From: Leptolyngbya iicbica LK | GTDB taxonomy: Bacteria; Cyanobacteriota; Cyanobacteriia; Phormidesmidales; Phormidesmidaceae | DNA: 64,000 bases | Assembly: GCF_004212215.1 (NCBI RefSeq) | Contig: NZ_QVFV01000005.1 | Span: forward strand, 229,062-293,061 | Direction of reading: 5' to 3' | In this document: one piece after another, positions 28,116-36,992 of the stretch | How positions within the stretch are numbered: the stretch's first letter is position 1 | Layout of the letters: each line of letters starts with the position of its first letter | Position numbers and translations under genes: made by a program | Notes under the pieces: model-generated | Database searches by the model: none | Told to the model about the DNA's origin: nothing | The model's input: only the letters and a program-made list of their open reading frames with translations

Positions 28116-31100
28116 ATGCATCGCGATCGCCGCTGTTACGCTTGGGCCTGGCTCCAGGGCTCCACCCGCTACTCTGCCCAGACCAAAGCCTGGCTTTCTC
28201 TCACTTCCGTACTCTGGCTCGGCAGCTTGGGAGCTCAGTCTAGTCCCGCCGCCACCGGGGAACTCCCGATGCCTGACTGGTTGCCTGACTCCGCAACCCC
28301 GGTGCAGCCAGACGAGGCCGAACTGGACTTGACGATTCCCGCAACGGATCCCATTCCCGTCGCCCCCGTCTTCGCCCCGACGGTGCAGTTTTCCACTCCC
28401 GTGTCGCCGCCCCCTACAGCGGTGGAGGCATTACCTTCCCTGATGGAAGCAGAGGCGATCGCTCCCCCCAGCCATGAGTTCTCAGAGGGTGAAGCGACTG
28501 TTCCGCCAGAGCCGACTCCGGTGACAACAGTTGCGCCACTGGAAGTAGAAGCGATCGCCCCTGTGAATCCCCAAGCTCCAGATTCCGCGACGACAGCCCG
28601 CCCGCCTGAGGCGATCGCCCCTGCCACTGACTCTCTAACCCCCGCCACCCCACAGGCTGAAGTCCCAGCGGCCAGCAGCGATCCAGCCTCGGAGCTGACT
28701 CAGTTCTCACCGCCTCGGGTGTGGGAGCCGGGGACGATGCCACAAGATGACTGGGAGGATGCGGCAGAACTGGCATCGGAGCCGCGATCGCTTCAATTAG
28801 CCCAACTCACTGTGCCCGACAACACCCTGGGGGCCGAAAGCTCTGTTGTAAATTTTGTTGAGCCACCTAACGGTCAAGATTTCTACCGCATTGAAGGTGG
28901 CGCAACTCGCGGCAGCAACCTCTTTCACAGCTTCGAAAGATTCGGGGTTGGTTTCTTCGGTGTCTACTTCGCCAATCCTGTCAACATTGAAAACATTTTT
29001 GCGCGGGTAACCGGTGGTGAGTCTTCTTTTATTAGCGGCACCTTAGGGGTCGAAGGTCCTGCTAACCTCTTTCTGCTCAATCCCAACGGCATCACTTTCG
29101 ACTCGGGGGCACGGCTGGATATTAGCGGTTCGTTTACCGCCAGCACAGGCAGTCGCTTTACGTTTGCCGATGGGGGCGAATTCAACGCTGCCCCTGTTCC
29201 CGGCGGCGACTTGCTGACCTTGAGCGTGCCCTTAGGAGTGCAGTTTAATGACAACAATGGCCCATTCAACGGTGACATTATCAACTTTGCTCGACCGATC
29301 TTGTCCGCTGGACAAGATTTAACGTTGTTGGGTAACACCTTAGACTTATTTGAGCAGTCTAGTGCAGGCAATAACCTGACGTTGGTGGGCAATACCTTAA
29401 GCCTATCTGGATCATTAAATGCGGGGAATAACCTGACCTTGGGAGCGACTGAAACCGTGACGTTCAATGGCACGGAGACGAAACCATTTGCGGCGAATGC
29501 AACGAACGATCTCACCATTCAGGGCAATCAGGGGATTACGGTTTTTACTGTGCAGTCGGCTCCAGTGCCGTTGGTTAGTGGGGGCGACATGACCCTAATT
29601 AGCGATGGGGCGATCGCGGCCGACACTACATTTTTTGACAGTGGTGGCAACCTCCAGTTTCTCCGCTTAGATGGCACCCCAGCCAATTTAACGGACTTCA
29701 ATGCCCCGGTGATCGCCGCCATCGGCGATATCATCTTTGGCGATTACCGAGGAACCGCTCTGAAAGTTATCGCTACCGGCAGTATTCAAGCTGGGGATAT
29801 TGAAATTGTGGGTCCCAACACCCGGTTTGTCGCCGATGGTTCTGGAAGTGATGAAGATTTACTGGCCAGTAGCCAGGCGGTGATCTTGCGAGCTGGGGTG
29901 CCCCAGGTCGACAACCCCAACGTGCCCCAAGTAGCAGGGGGCACCACCTTTGATAATGGAACTATCACCAACCCATTCTCCGGTGTTTTGCTACCCCCTG
30001 GCAGCATCTTGTTCGACAGCATCGACACCTCGAACTTTACTGGGGGAGATGGTGGCCCCATCATTCTGGAGGCCGCGGGCAGTATCACCGGTTTCTATTT
30101 GGACTCCTACTCTAGAACTGTTACTGGGAATAGTGGCAACGGTGGCAATATTTCCCTATCGGCGGGGCGAGGAGTCACAGGGCAAGGGGATATTATTCTG
30201 AATCGCCCGGTGCGATCGGGCTCTCAGTCCTTCGGCGGCAATGCCGGCAATGGGGGGGCGGTATCCTTCAGCACTCGAGCAGGCGATATCCAACTCAATA
30301 ATGCGGGCGTATTTAGTGGCTCAGCTTCGGACGATTTTCAGGGGGGGAGCGCCCAAGCGGGCGGAGCCATTTCATTCAGTACAACCAGCGGGAATATTCG
30401 CCTGACGAATTCCCCCCTATCTTCTGAATCAGATGCATTTGATGCAGGGCCACAAGCCAATACCGGGCCAGCTGGTAATGTTTCCCTCACCACTAGCACC
30501 GGCAATATTACGCTGGAAAACTCGGCCATCTTTGCCATGAACGACGCCCCCAACCAAAGCAGCCCTGGCGGCACGGTGACCATTGCTTCTACCGATGGCG
30601 GCGACATTACCTTAAATAACCTCTCTCGGATTTGGAGTTATTCGGCGTCTCGTCTGGGTCAGGCGGGCGATGGCGGTGCCGTCCGGCTATCGACGACAAC
30701 GGGCAATATCCGCCTCAGTGACAGGTCATTTATCGATACCGCATCCAGATCATCGGAGAGTGATGCTGGCAACGGCGGTGCCATTTCGCTATCCACCACC
30801 ACCGGCAACATCATGCTGAGCGGGAACAGTTCTTTGGACTCGAGGGCGTCTGCGTTTTCTTTTGATGCGGCTCGTAACGCTGGGCATGGCGGCAACATCA
30901 GCATCACTAGTGAGAGCGGTGACATCACGATTATGGATAATGCCAGCATCGACTCACAGACGTCCACCAATTTCGCTGGTGGTGAGTTTGGCGAGGGGGG
31001 CGATATTACGATTTCTAGCCCCGCTGGCACAGTCACCTTGGGGTCTGGCATCAACCTCAACAGCAATGCCGCCGGGGGCGAGGGCAATGGGGGCGATATT

Positions 31101-33647
31101 CGAGTTGCGGGAACCACCGTTCAACTCACCAACAATGAACTATCCACTACGGTTGGCGGCTCGGGGACGGCGGGCGACATCACCATCAATGCCAGCAATC
31201 AGGCCCGAATTACGAGTAGCCGTCTACTTTCTGGTCGATTGGCTAGTGCTGAGGGCAGTGGTGGCGGCGGCACCATTCGCATCACTGCAGCTGACATTGA
31301 GCTAAGGGACTTTTCCTTCCTGAATACGGCCACCTTTGGCTTCGGGGATGCGGGCGATGTGCAACTGGTGACCACGCAGGGCGACATTGTCCTCATCGAC
31401 AGCAGCATCTTTAGTCTGGCAGCACAGCAAGGTAATCCCGGCAATATCCGGCTAGATTCGGCGGGTCAGTTGCGGCTAGAGGGCAATAGTCTCGTGAGCA
31501 CTGCCGTCGCACTGGGAGTCCCGAATACGTCCAGCAGTCGCTCCGGCAACATCACGATTAATGCCGCCAACGGAGTGGAGATCATCGGTACAGGGGCCAT
31601 TAATCAGCCAGTGCAGGTCAGTACCAATCCGAACCTGGTCTCAATTAACAGCACTGACCGCTCTACGCCTCAGCCGCTAGATGAGGCCTTCGCGCTATTG
31701 CCCAATGTTCAAACCGCCCCTAACGTCTTGTTTCCCCAAGATATCCCCTTCGTGAGCGTTAACTCCAGCAGCAGTATTTCCTGCTGCTCTACACGCCACT
31801 ACTACTCTATTGACATTGAGTCGGTGGGTACTCAGATTATTCTCGATGTAGATACTCCCAAGACGAAAATTTTTGGAGCCTCTGAAGTCATCGATGAGCT
31901 GAACTTATTGGATGTCGATCTCTCACTGCAGCGGTTTGATGGCATCGGCAACTTTGATACTCTGATCTTCACTCCAGTTGCCGAGAATGCCAGTGCGCCA
32001 ACAACGTTAGGAGCAGGGGGAAGTACAACGTCTGATGATGCCTATCTCACGTATATTTTCGATCGCCCCGGCACTTATGTCATTGAAGTCATATCTGAAT
32101 TCTCAAATCCATTCTTCTCGCCTTTCGCTGAAATTGATTACACGCTCAACGTCTCACTGGTTGATGATTCACTGGTGAGCAGCGGCATTAGCACTCAAAC
32201 CCGCTCTGGCATTCCCTCTGGTGATATCACCATCAATACCCCCAGTATCACCCTGCAAAATGGGGGAGAAATCTCAGCTGAAACCCTTCGCGATGGACCA
32301 GCGGGCGACATCACCCTGCAACCCTTCGGCAGTGGACAGACCTTAGATATTCAACTGGGCGATCGCAGCACGATTTCCAGTTCTACTCTACCCAGTCGGG
32401 CTGGCACTGATGGGTCATTAGTAACCGGCAACAGTGGACGAATTAGCCTCAGTGCCCCGGCAGCCCTTAATCTCTCTGGGCCTGGTAGCATCCAGGTCGA
32501 AACCAACACGGCTGGCGATGCGGGGGCGATCGCCCTCACCGCTCCCCAAATCACCCTGAACGGCATTGAAGTCTCCGCTTCCACCGAGTTTCCAGAGGGC
32601 TTAACGGCAGCTCAACAAGCGGCACTAATTGCCAATCGCACCGCTGGGCGCGGTGGCGATATTGATATTAGGACGTCGCTTCTGACCCTCAATAACGGCA
32701 GTCAGATTCGGGCCGCCACGGCCAGTACTGCCACCGGGGGCAATCTCACCGTCACGGGCAACAGTCCCCTCACAATCGGTGGCGACGGTCGCCTCACCGT
32801 CGAAGCAACGGGAGCCAATAGCGGTCAAGCGGGCAACCTAAACGTCCGCGCATCGGAACTCCTGCGACTGCGCGACGGCATCGAACTCTCGGCAAACAGT
32901 GAGTCTCGCCAGGGTGGGGGCAACATCAACATTGATGTGGAAAATGGCAGTCTGGTGATGCGCGGCGGCAGCTACATCAACGCCACCTCCAGCAATCCCA
33001 ACGCAGGGGATGGGGGCAACGTCACCCTCACTCTCAGCGACGGCTTTTTGATTGCCCTGCCGGGACAAAACAACGACATTATTGCTAATGCGGTGAGGGG
33101 CAGAGGCGGCAACATCAACATTAGTGCGCTGCGACTGTTTGGCTTTACCCTGCAAGACGATGCCAATGTCTCGCGACTGCGGGGCAATAATACCAACGAC
33201 ATCAGCGCCAGTTCTGAGATCGGCTTGCCCGGTGACATTGCGATCGACACTCTGGCCCTCGACCCCAGCCAGGGCCTGACCGAATTGCCCTTGAACCTGG
33301 AAGACCGCGCAGATCAAGTTACGCCGGGGTGTGGTCTCGGCAACACTGACGACGGCAGCGAGTTTGTGGTCACCGGGCGCGGCGGACTGCCACCGGGCGC
33401 CAGCGATCCGCTCATGGCGAATGGGGTGAGCGTGCCCTGGGTGACGGCGACTGAGGGGGAGTCAACGATCGCGATCGCCCCTACCAATTCTCCCGTCACA
33501 AATGCGGTCTTGATTGAAGCGCAAGGCGTCGCCTTAGATGCGGCTGGGCAGCCTTACTTGGCAGCCACAGCTGAGGATTGGGCAATCTACCAGGCGGGCT
33601 TACCCACCGCTACCACTTGCACTGTCCAACCGACGCGATCGCACTAA
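28116..33647 (+). CDS. TpsA-2, large filamentous haemagglutinin-like exoprotein
   Basis: The protein has 1843 residues. A long signal region (about 1-46: basic start, then SLTSVLWLGSLGA) is followed by a Pro/Ala/Thr-rich segment to about residue 225, and only then by the TPS domain (about 232-380: NTLGAESSVV, EGGATRGSNLFHSF, NIENIFARVTGGES, FLLNPNGITF). In most TpsA proteins the TPS domain follows the signal peptide directly. The centre is beta-helix repeat (GGNISLS, GGAISLSTTTGN). A region at about 1220-1350 with YYSIDIESVGTQIILDVDT and FDRPGTYVIEVIS resembles a PPC-type beta-sandwich domain. The C-terminal module is nearly identical to TpsA-1. It is the probable substrate of the TpsB at 36993. 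Confidence 0.9.
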   Translation: MHRDRRCYAWAWLQGSTRYSAQTKAWLSLTSVLWLGSLGAQSSPAATGELPMPDWLPDSATPVQPDEAELDLTIPATDPIPVAPVFAPTVQFSTPVSPPPTAVEALPSLMEAEAIAPPSHEFSEGEATVPPEPTPVTTVAPLEVEAIAPVNPQAPDSATTARPPEAIAPATDSLTPATPQAEVPAASSDPASELTQFSPPRVWEPGTMPQDDWEDAAELASEPRSLQLAQLTVPDNTLGAESSVVNFVEPPNGQDFYRIEGGATRGSNLFHSFERFGVGFFGVYFANPVNIENIFARVTGGESSFISGTLGVEGPANLFLLNPNGITFDSGARLDISGSFTASTGSRFTFADGGEFNAAPVPGGDLLTLSVPLGVQFNDNNGPFNGDIINFARPILSAGQDLTLLGNTLDLFEQSSAGNNLTLVGNTLSLSGSLNAGNNLTLGATETVTFNGTETKPFAANATNDLTIQGNQGITVFTVQSAPVPLVSGGDMTLISDGAIAADTTFFDSGGNLQFLRLDGTPANLTDFNAPVIAAIGDIIFGDYRGTALKVIATGSIQAGDIEIVGPNTRFVADGSGSDEDLLASSQAVILRAGVPQVDNPNVPQVAGGTTFDNGTITNPFSGVLLPPGSILFDSIDTSNFTGGDGGPIILEAAGSITGFYLDSYSRTVTGNSGNGGNISLSAGRGVTGQGDIILNRPVRSGSQSFGGNAGNGGAVSFSTRAGDIQLNNAGVFSGSASDDFQGGSAQAGGAISFSTTSGNIRLTNSPLSSESDAFDAGPQANTGPAGNVSLTTSTGNITLENSAIFAMNDAPNQSSPGGTVTIASTDGGDITLNNLSRIWSYSASRLGQAGDGGAVRLSTTTGNIRLSDRSFIDTASRSSESDAGNGGAISLSTTTGNIMLSGNSSLDSRASAFSFDAARNAGHGGNISITSESGDITIMDNASIDSQTSTNFAGGEFGEGGDITISSPAGTVTLGSGINLNSNAAGGEGNGGDIRVAGTTVQLTNNELSTTVGGSGTAGDITINASNQARITSSRLLSGRLASAEGSGGGGTIRITAADIELRDFSFLNTATFGFGDAGDVQLVTTQGDIVLIDSSIFSLAAQQGNPGNIRLDSAGQLRLEGNSLVSTAVALGVPNTSSSRSGNITINAANGVEIIGTGAINQPVQVSTNPNLVSINSTDRSTPQPLDEAFALLPNVQTAPNVLFPQDIPFVSVNSSSSISCCSTRHYYSIDIESVGTQIILDVDTPKTKIFGASEVIDELNLLDVDLSLQRFDGIGNFDTLIFTPVAENASAPTTLGAGGSTTSDDAYLTYIFDRPGTYVIEVISEFSNPFFSPFAEIDYTLNVSLVDDSLVSSGISTQTRSGIPSGDITINTPSITLQNGGEISAETLRDGPAGDITLQPFGSGQTLDIQLGDRSTISSSTLPSRAGTDGSLVTGNSGRISLSAPAALNLSGPGSIQVETNTAGDAGAIALTAPQITLNGIEVSASTEFPEGLTAAQQAALIANRTAGRGGDIDIRTSLLTLNNGSQIRAATASTATGGNLTVTGNSPLTIGGDGRLTVEATGANSGQAGNLNVRASELLRLRDGIELSANSESRQGGGNINIDVENGSLVMRGGSYINATSSNPNAGDGGNVTLTLSDGFLIALPGQNNDIIANAVRGRGGNINISALRLFGFTLQDDANVSRLRGNNTNDISASSEIGLPGDIAIDTLALDPSQGLTELPLNLEDRADQVTPGCGLGNTDDGSEFVVTGRGGLPPGASDPLMANGVSVPWVTATEGESTIAIAPTNSPVTNAVLIEAQGVALDAAGQPYLAATAEDWAIYQAGLPTATTCTVQPTRSH

Positions 33648-33724
33648 GTCGACGCCAAATGTAAATTTATATGGCTTTGTGTATGGTGTGATATCACCAG
33701 TTTTTGAGGAACCACAGTAGAATT

Positions 33725-33750
33725 ACGGAAATATTTTTTCGGTTCTTTTA
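33725..33750 (+). promoter_or_regulatory. Leader motif upstream of TpsA-3
   Basis: AATTACGGAA, a T-rich loop, CGG and GGTTCTTTTA are followed by the ribosome binding site AAAGGAG. It is the same layout as ahead of TpsA-2. Confidence 0.4.
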
Positions 33751-33768
33751 CTTAAAGGAGAGCCATGA

Positions 33769-36700
33769 ATGTATCGCGATCGCTATAACGTCTCTCTACC
33801 GGTTGCTCGCTGCTTCACGGCTGGCATGTTGGCTTCCTTTGTCAGTAGTTTCACGCTGCTCGCCCCGGCTCAGGCTCAACTCATTCCCGACGATACGCTG
33901 GGGGTCGAAAGCTCGGTCGTGGTGCCCAATGGGGTGCTGCCCGGAGGAAATGCTGACCTGATCGAAGGGGGCGCGGCGCGGGGCAGCAATCTCTTCCACA
34001 GTTTTCAAGACTTTAATGTGGGCACGGAGCAGGCGGTGTATTTCGCCAACCCGGTGAATATCGAGAATATTTTGACGCGGGTGACGGGGGGCAATGGCTC
34101 GAATATTGATGGATTGCTGGGGGTCGATGGCGCGGCAAACTTGTTTTTGCTCAATCCCAACGGCGTCATCTTTGGACCGAATGCGCGGCTGGATATTGGC
34201 GGCTCGTTTATCACCAGCACGGGCAGCAGCTTTACCTTTGCCGACGGCAGTGAGTTTAGCGCGGTGCCGACGGGGGATGAATTGCTCAGCGTCAGTGTGC
34301 CGCTGGGGGTGCAGTTTAATGACCAACCCCAGGGAAATGTGACCAATGAAGGCATTCTGACTGTCGGAGCGGGAGCCAGCCTGACGCTGTGGGGCGATAC
34401 CGTTTTGAGCCGAGGGGCGCTAACGGCGGCAGAAGGCACAATCCAGCTGGCTGGCAATCAAGTGAATCTGGTGGATGCGGCGACCGTCGATGTCTCAGGC
34501 ATCCAGGGCGGCCAGGTGGTGATCAGGGCGGCAGAAGCAGCACTCTCTTCTGGCTTGATTGATATTTCTGGGACGGAGAGGGGCGGCGACCTGCAAGTTT
34601 ATGCGACCCAAAATCTGACCTTGGGGATAGACGTGGACGCGACCGGAGGCGGTCAGGCTCTCTTCGACCCGCCCACCTTGGATATCAACGCGCCGGAAGC
34701 CGCCACCATCGTCGCTACGCTGTTGGGCGGCAATGCGATCGTCAGTGCTTCGGAAATTATCAACATCAATGCGGCGATCGATAGCAGTGCCCAGGGCAAT
34801 GCCAACACCCTGACCCTGGATGACGAGAATGGCGATAATGCCCTGACCATTAATCTGAATGCGCCGATTCAGCTGGGGGCAGCCCAAACGCTGTTGGGGG
34901 ACGGCACCACCGTTAACGTGACTGTTACCGATGCTGGAATTGTCCAGAATGGGGTGGATGTGGCCGCAGATGGCGGGACAGTGAACCTGGCCGCAGGCAC
35001 CTACCAGGAAGGCCAGGAGATTCTCTTGACCCGTGATGTCACCTTAAATGGCGCGGGGGCAGGCAACACCCTCCTGGACGGTAACGATGCTCACCGGGTG
35101 CTCCAGGTGAATGGTGGGGTTACGGCGAGTCTCAATGGTTTAACCATCACGAAGGGAAATTCGGCGGACAACGGCGGCGGCATCTTTAATAGCGGCACGG
35201 TAAGCCTCACCAACGCCACCCTCAGCGGCAATTCGGCACGCGACGGCGGCGGCATCTACAACTTGGGCACGGTGAACTTCACCAACGCCACCCTCAGCGA
35301 CAATTCGGCAGAAGGCGGCGGCTTTGATGACGGTGGCGGCATTTATAACTCTGGTACGGTGAGCCTCATCAACGCCACCCTCAGCGGTAATTCGGCAAAC
35401 AGCGACGGCGGCGGCATCTGGAACGAGGGCACGCTAGATATCACCAACGTCACCCTCAGCGGCAATTCGGCAAACAGCGACGGCGGCGGCATCAGGAACG
35501 GCGGCACGAGCACGGTGAGCGTCACCAACACTATCCTCAGTGGCAATTCGGCAGAAAGAGGCGGCGGCATCTCGAATAACGGCACGGGCACGCTGAGCGT
35601 CACCGACACCACCCTCAGCGGTAATTCGGCAACTGTCGACGGCGGCGGCATCTTGAACTTTGGCACACTGAGCCTTGCCAACACTATCCTCAGCGGCAAT
35701 TCGGCAACCCGCAGCGGCGGCGGCATTAGGAACGGCGGTACGATGAACCTCACCAACACTATCCTCAGCGGCAATTCGGCAACCGACATTGGCGGCGGCA
35801 TCTGGAACAGCGGTACGGTGAACCTCACCAACGCTACCCTCAGTGGCAATTCGGCAGAAAGAGGCGGTGGCATCTCGAATATCACCGGCGGTACGGTGAG
35901 CCTCACCAACGCCACCCTCAGCGGCAATTCGGCATTAAACGATGATGGCGGCGGCATCAGGAACGTCGGCGGTAGGGTGAGCCTCACCAACGCCACCCTC
36001 AGTGGCAATTCGGCATTAAATAGTGATGGCGGCGGTATCTACACCCTTGGCGGTACGGTGAGCCTCACTAACGCCACCCTCAGCGGCAATTCGGCAACCA
36101 ACAACGGCGGAGGCATCAATAATGACGGAGGAAATGTCGAACTCGTCAACAGCCTCATTGCGATCAATACCGCTGGGACTGGCCCTGATTTCTCTGGTAC
36201 GGTGTGGAGCTTTGGCTTTAACCTCATCGGCAACTCGGCAGGGGTCATCGGCTTAGTCGATAGCGATCTCCGCGATATTGACCCGCGATTGGGGCCGCTG
36301 GCTGATAACGGCGGCCCGACCCAAACTCATGCGTTGCTGCCAGGCAGCCCGGCGATAAATGCCGCCGGGGCGGGAGCAACGGCTGCCGATCAACGGGGAG
36401 TTTTAGCCATTGGCGTTCGCGATATCGGGGCGTTTGAATTTGGGGCTTCTAGTACAAGCCCCGACACCCCTACCCTGTCAACGGTAGCGATACTGACCCT
36501 GGCACGCCAAGACTCTGCTAGGTCAATCGCTACACTGACCTTTGCACGCCAAGACTCGGTCAGGTCAGACGAAGATACTGTCGTTCGCTTTACTGACCGC
36601 GATCAAGAAGCACTCCAGAGTCTGCAAGTCATAGCAGGCTGTGGCGATGGGCGTTTCGTCCTGACTGGGCGCGGCGGCTTGCCCCTCAGCGATCGCCGTC

Positions 36701-36942
36701 CGTTAGATGCCGCCGGGGTGAGTGTGCCCTGGGTGACGGCGGCTGAGGGAGAGTCAACGATCGCACCCCCCACCCCATCCGCACATGCACCGCTGATCGA
36801 AGCGCAAGGCGTCGCTTTGGATGCCGCAGGGCAGCCTTACCTGGCGGCAGCGGGCGGGGCGATCGCCCCTGGTTTAGCTGGCGTGCCTCCCAACCTGTGT
36901 CGCCGCGCTCCCTTAACGGAGGATGTGGTGTCGCTTCGCTAA
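33769..36942 (+). CDS. TpsA-3, exoprotein with GGGI beta-helix repeats
   Basis: ATG 33769 follows AAAGGAG (1057 aa); an overlapping ATG at 33763 gives only seven codons. A signal peptide (about 1-36, ending APAQAQ) is followed by a TPS domain nearly identical in DNA to that of TpsA-1. Residues about 464-785 contain 13 repeats of the pattern GGGIxNxGTVSLTNATLSGNSA, which resemble the GG(A/G)I repeats of polymorphic outer-membrane proteins and form a right-handed beta-helix. The segment before the repeats (GGTVNLAAGTYQEGQEILL) resembles pectate-lyase-like start strands. The C-terminal end keeps GCGDGRFVLTGRGGLP and VSVPWV of its neighbours. It lies 50 bp upstream of the TpsB gene. Confidence 0.92.
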   Translation: MYRDRYNVSLPVARCFTAGMLASFVSSFTLLAPAQAQLIPDDTLGVESSVVVPNGVLPGGNADLIEGGAARGSNLFHSFQDFNVGTEQAVYFANPVNIENILTRVTGGNGSNIDGLLGVDGAANLFLLNPNGVIFGPNARLDIGGSFITSTGSSFTFADGSEFSAVPTGDELLSVSVPLGVQFNDQPQGNVTNEGILTVGAGASLTLWGDTVLSRGALTAAEGTIQLAGNQVNLVDAATVDVSGIQGGQVVIRAAEAALSSGLIDISGTERGGDLQVYATQNLTLGIDVDATGGGQALFDPPTLDINAPEAATIVATLLGGNAIVSASEIININAAIDSSAQGNANTLTLDDENGDNALTINLNAPIQLGAAQTLLGDGTTVNVTVTDAGIVQNGVDVAADGGTVNLAAGTYQEGQEILLTRDVTLNGAGAGNTLLDGNDAHRVLQVNGGVTASLNGLTITKGNSADNGGGIFNSGTVSLTNATLSGNSARDGGGIYNLGTVNFTNATLSDNSAEGGGFDDGGGIYNSGTVSLINATLSGNSANSDGGGIWNEGTLDITNVTLSGNSANSDGGGIRNGGTSTVSVTNTILSGNSAERGGGISNNGTGTLSVTDTTLSGNSATVDGGGILNFGTLSLANTILSGNSATRSGGGIRNGGTMNLTNTILSGNSATDIGGGIWNSGTVNLTNATLSGNSAERGGGISNITGGTVSLTNATLSGNSALNDDGGGIRNVGGRVSLTNATLSGNSALNSDGGGIYTLGGTVSLTNATLSGNSATNNGGGINNDGGNVELVNSLIAINTAGTGPDFSGTVWSFGFNLIGNSAGVIGLVDSDLRDIDPRLGPLADNGGPTQTHALLPGSPAINAAGAGATAADQRGVLAIGVRDIGAFEFGASSTSPDTPTLSTVAILTLARQDSARSIATLTFARQDSVRSDEDTVVRFTDRDQEALQSLQVIAGCGDGRFVLTGRGGLPLSDRRPLDAAGVSVPWVTAAEGESTIAPPTPSAHAPLIEAQGVALDAAGQPYLAAAGGAIAPGLAGVPPNLCRRAPLTEDVVSLR
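35158..36125 (+). repeat. Intragenic 60-72-bp repeats encoding the GGGI/NATLSGNSA units
   Basis: Thirteen GGCGGCGGCATC-type units, each followed by an ACCCTCAGCGGCAATTCGGCA-like sequence, lie in frame inside TpsA-3. Unit lengths vary in multiples of three. Confidence 0.85.
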
Positions 36943-36992
36943 ATTTGTGTTCCCCTCAGTTTCCGCTATCTACCTTGATGTGAGTTTCGCTA

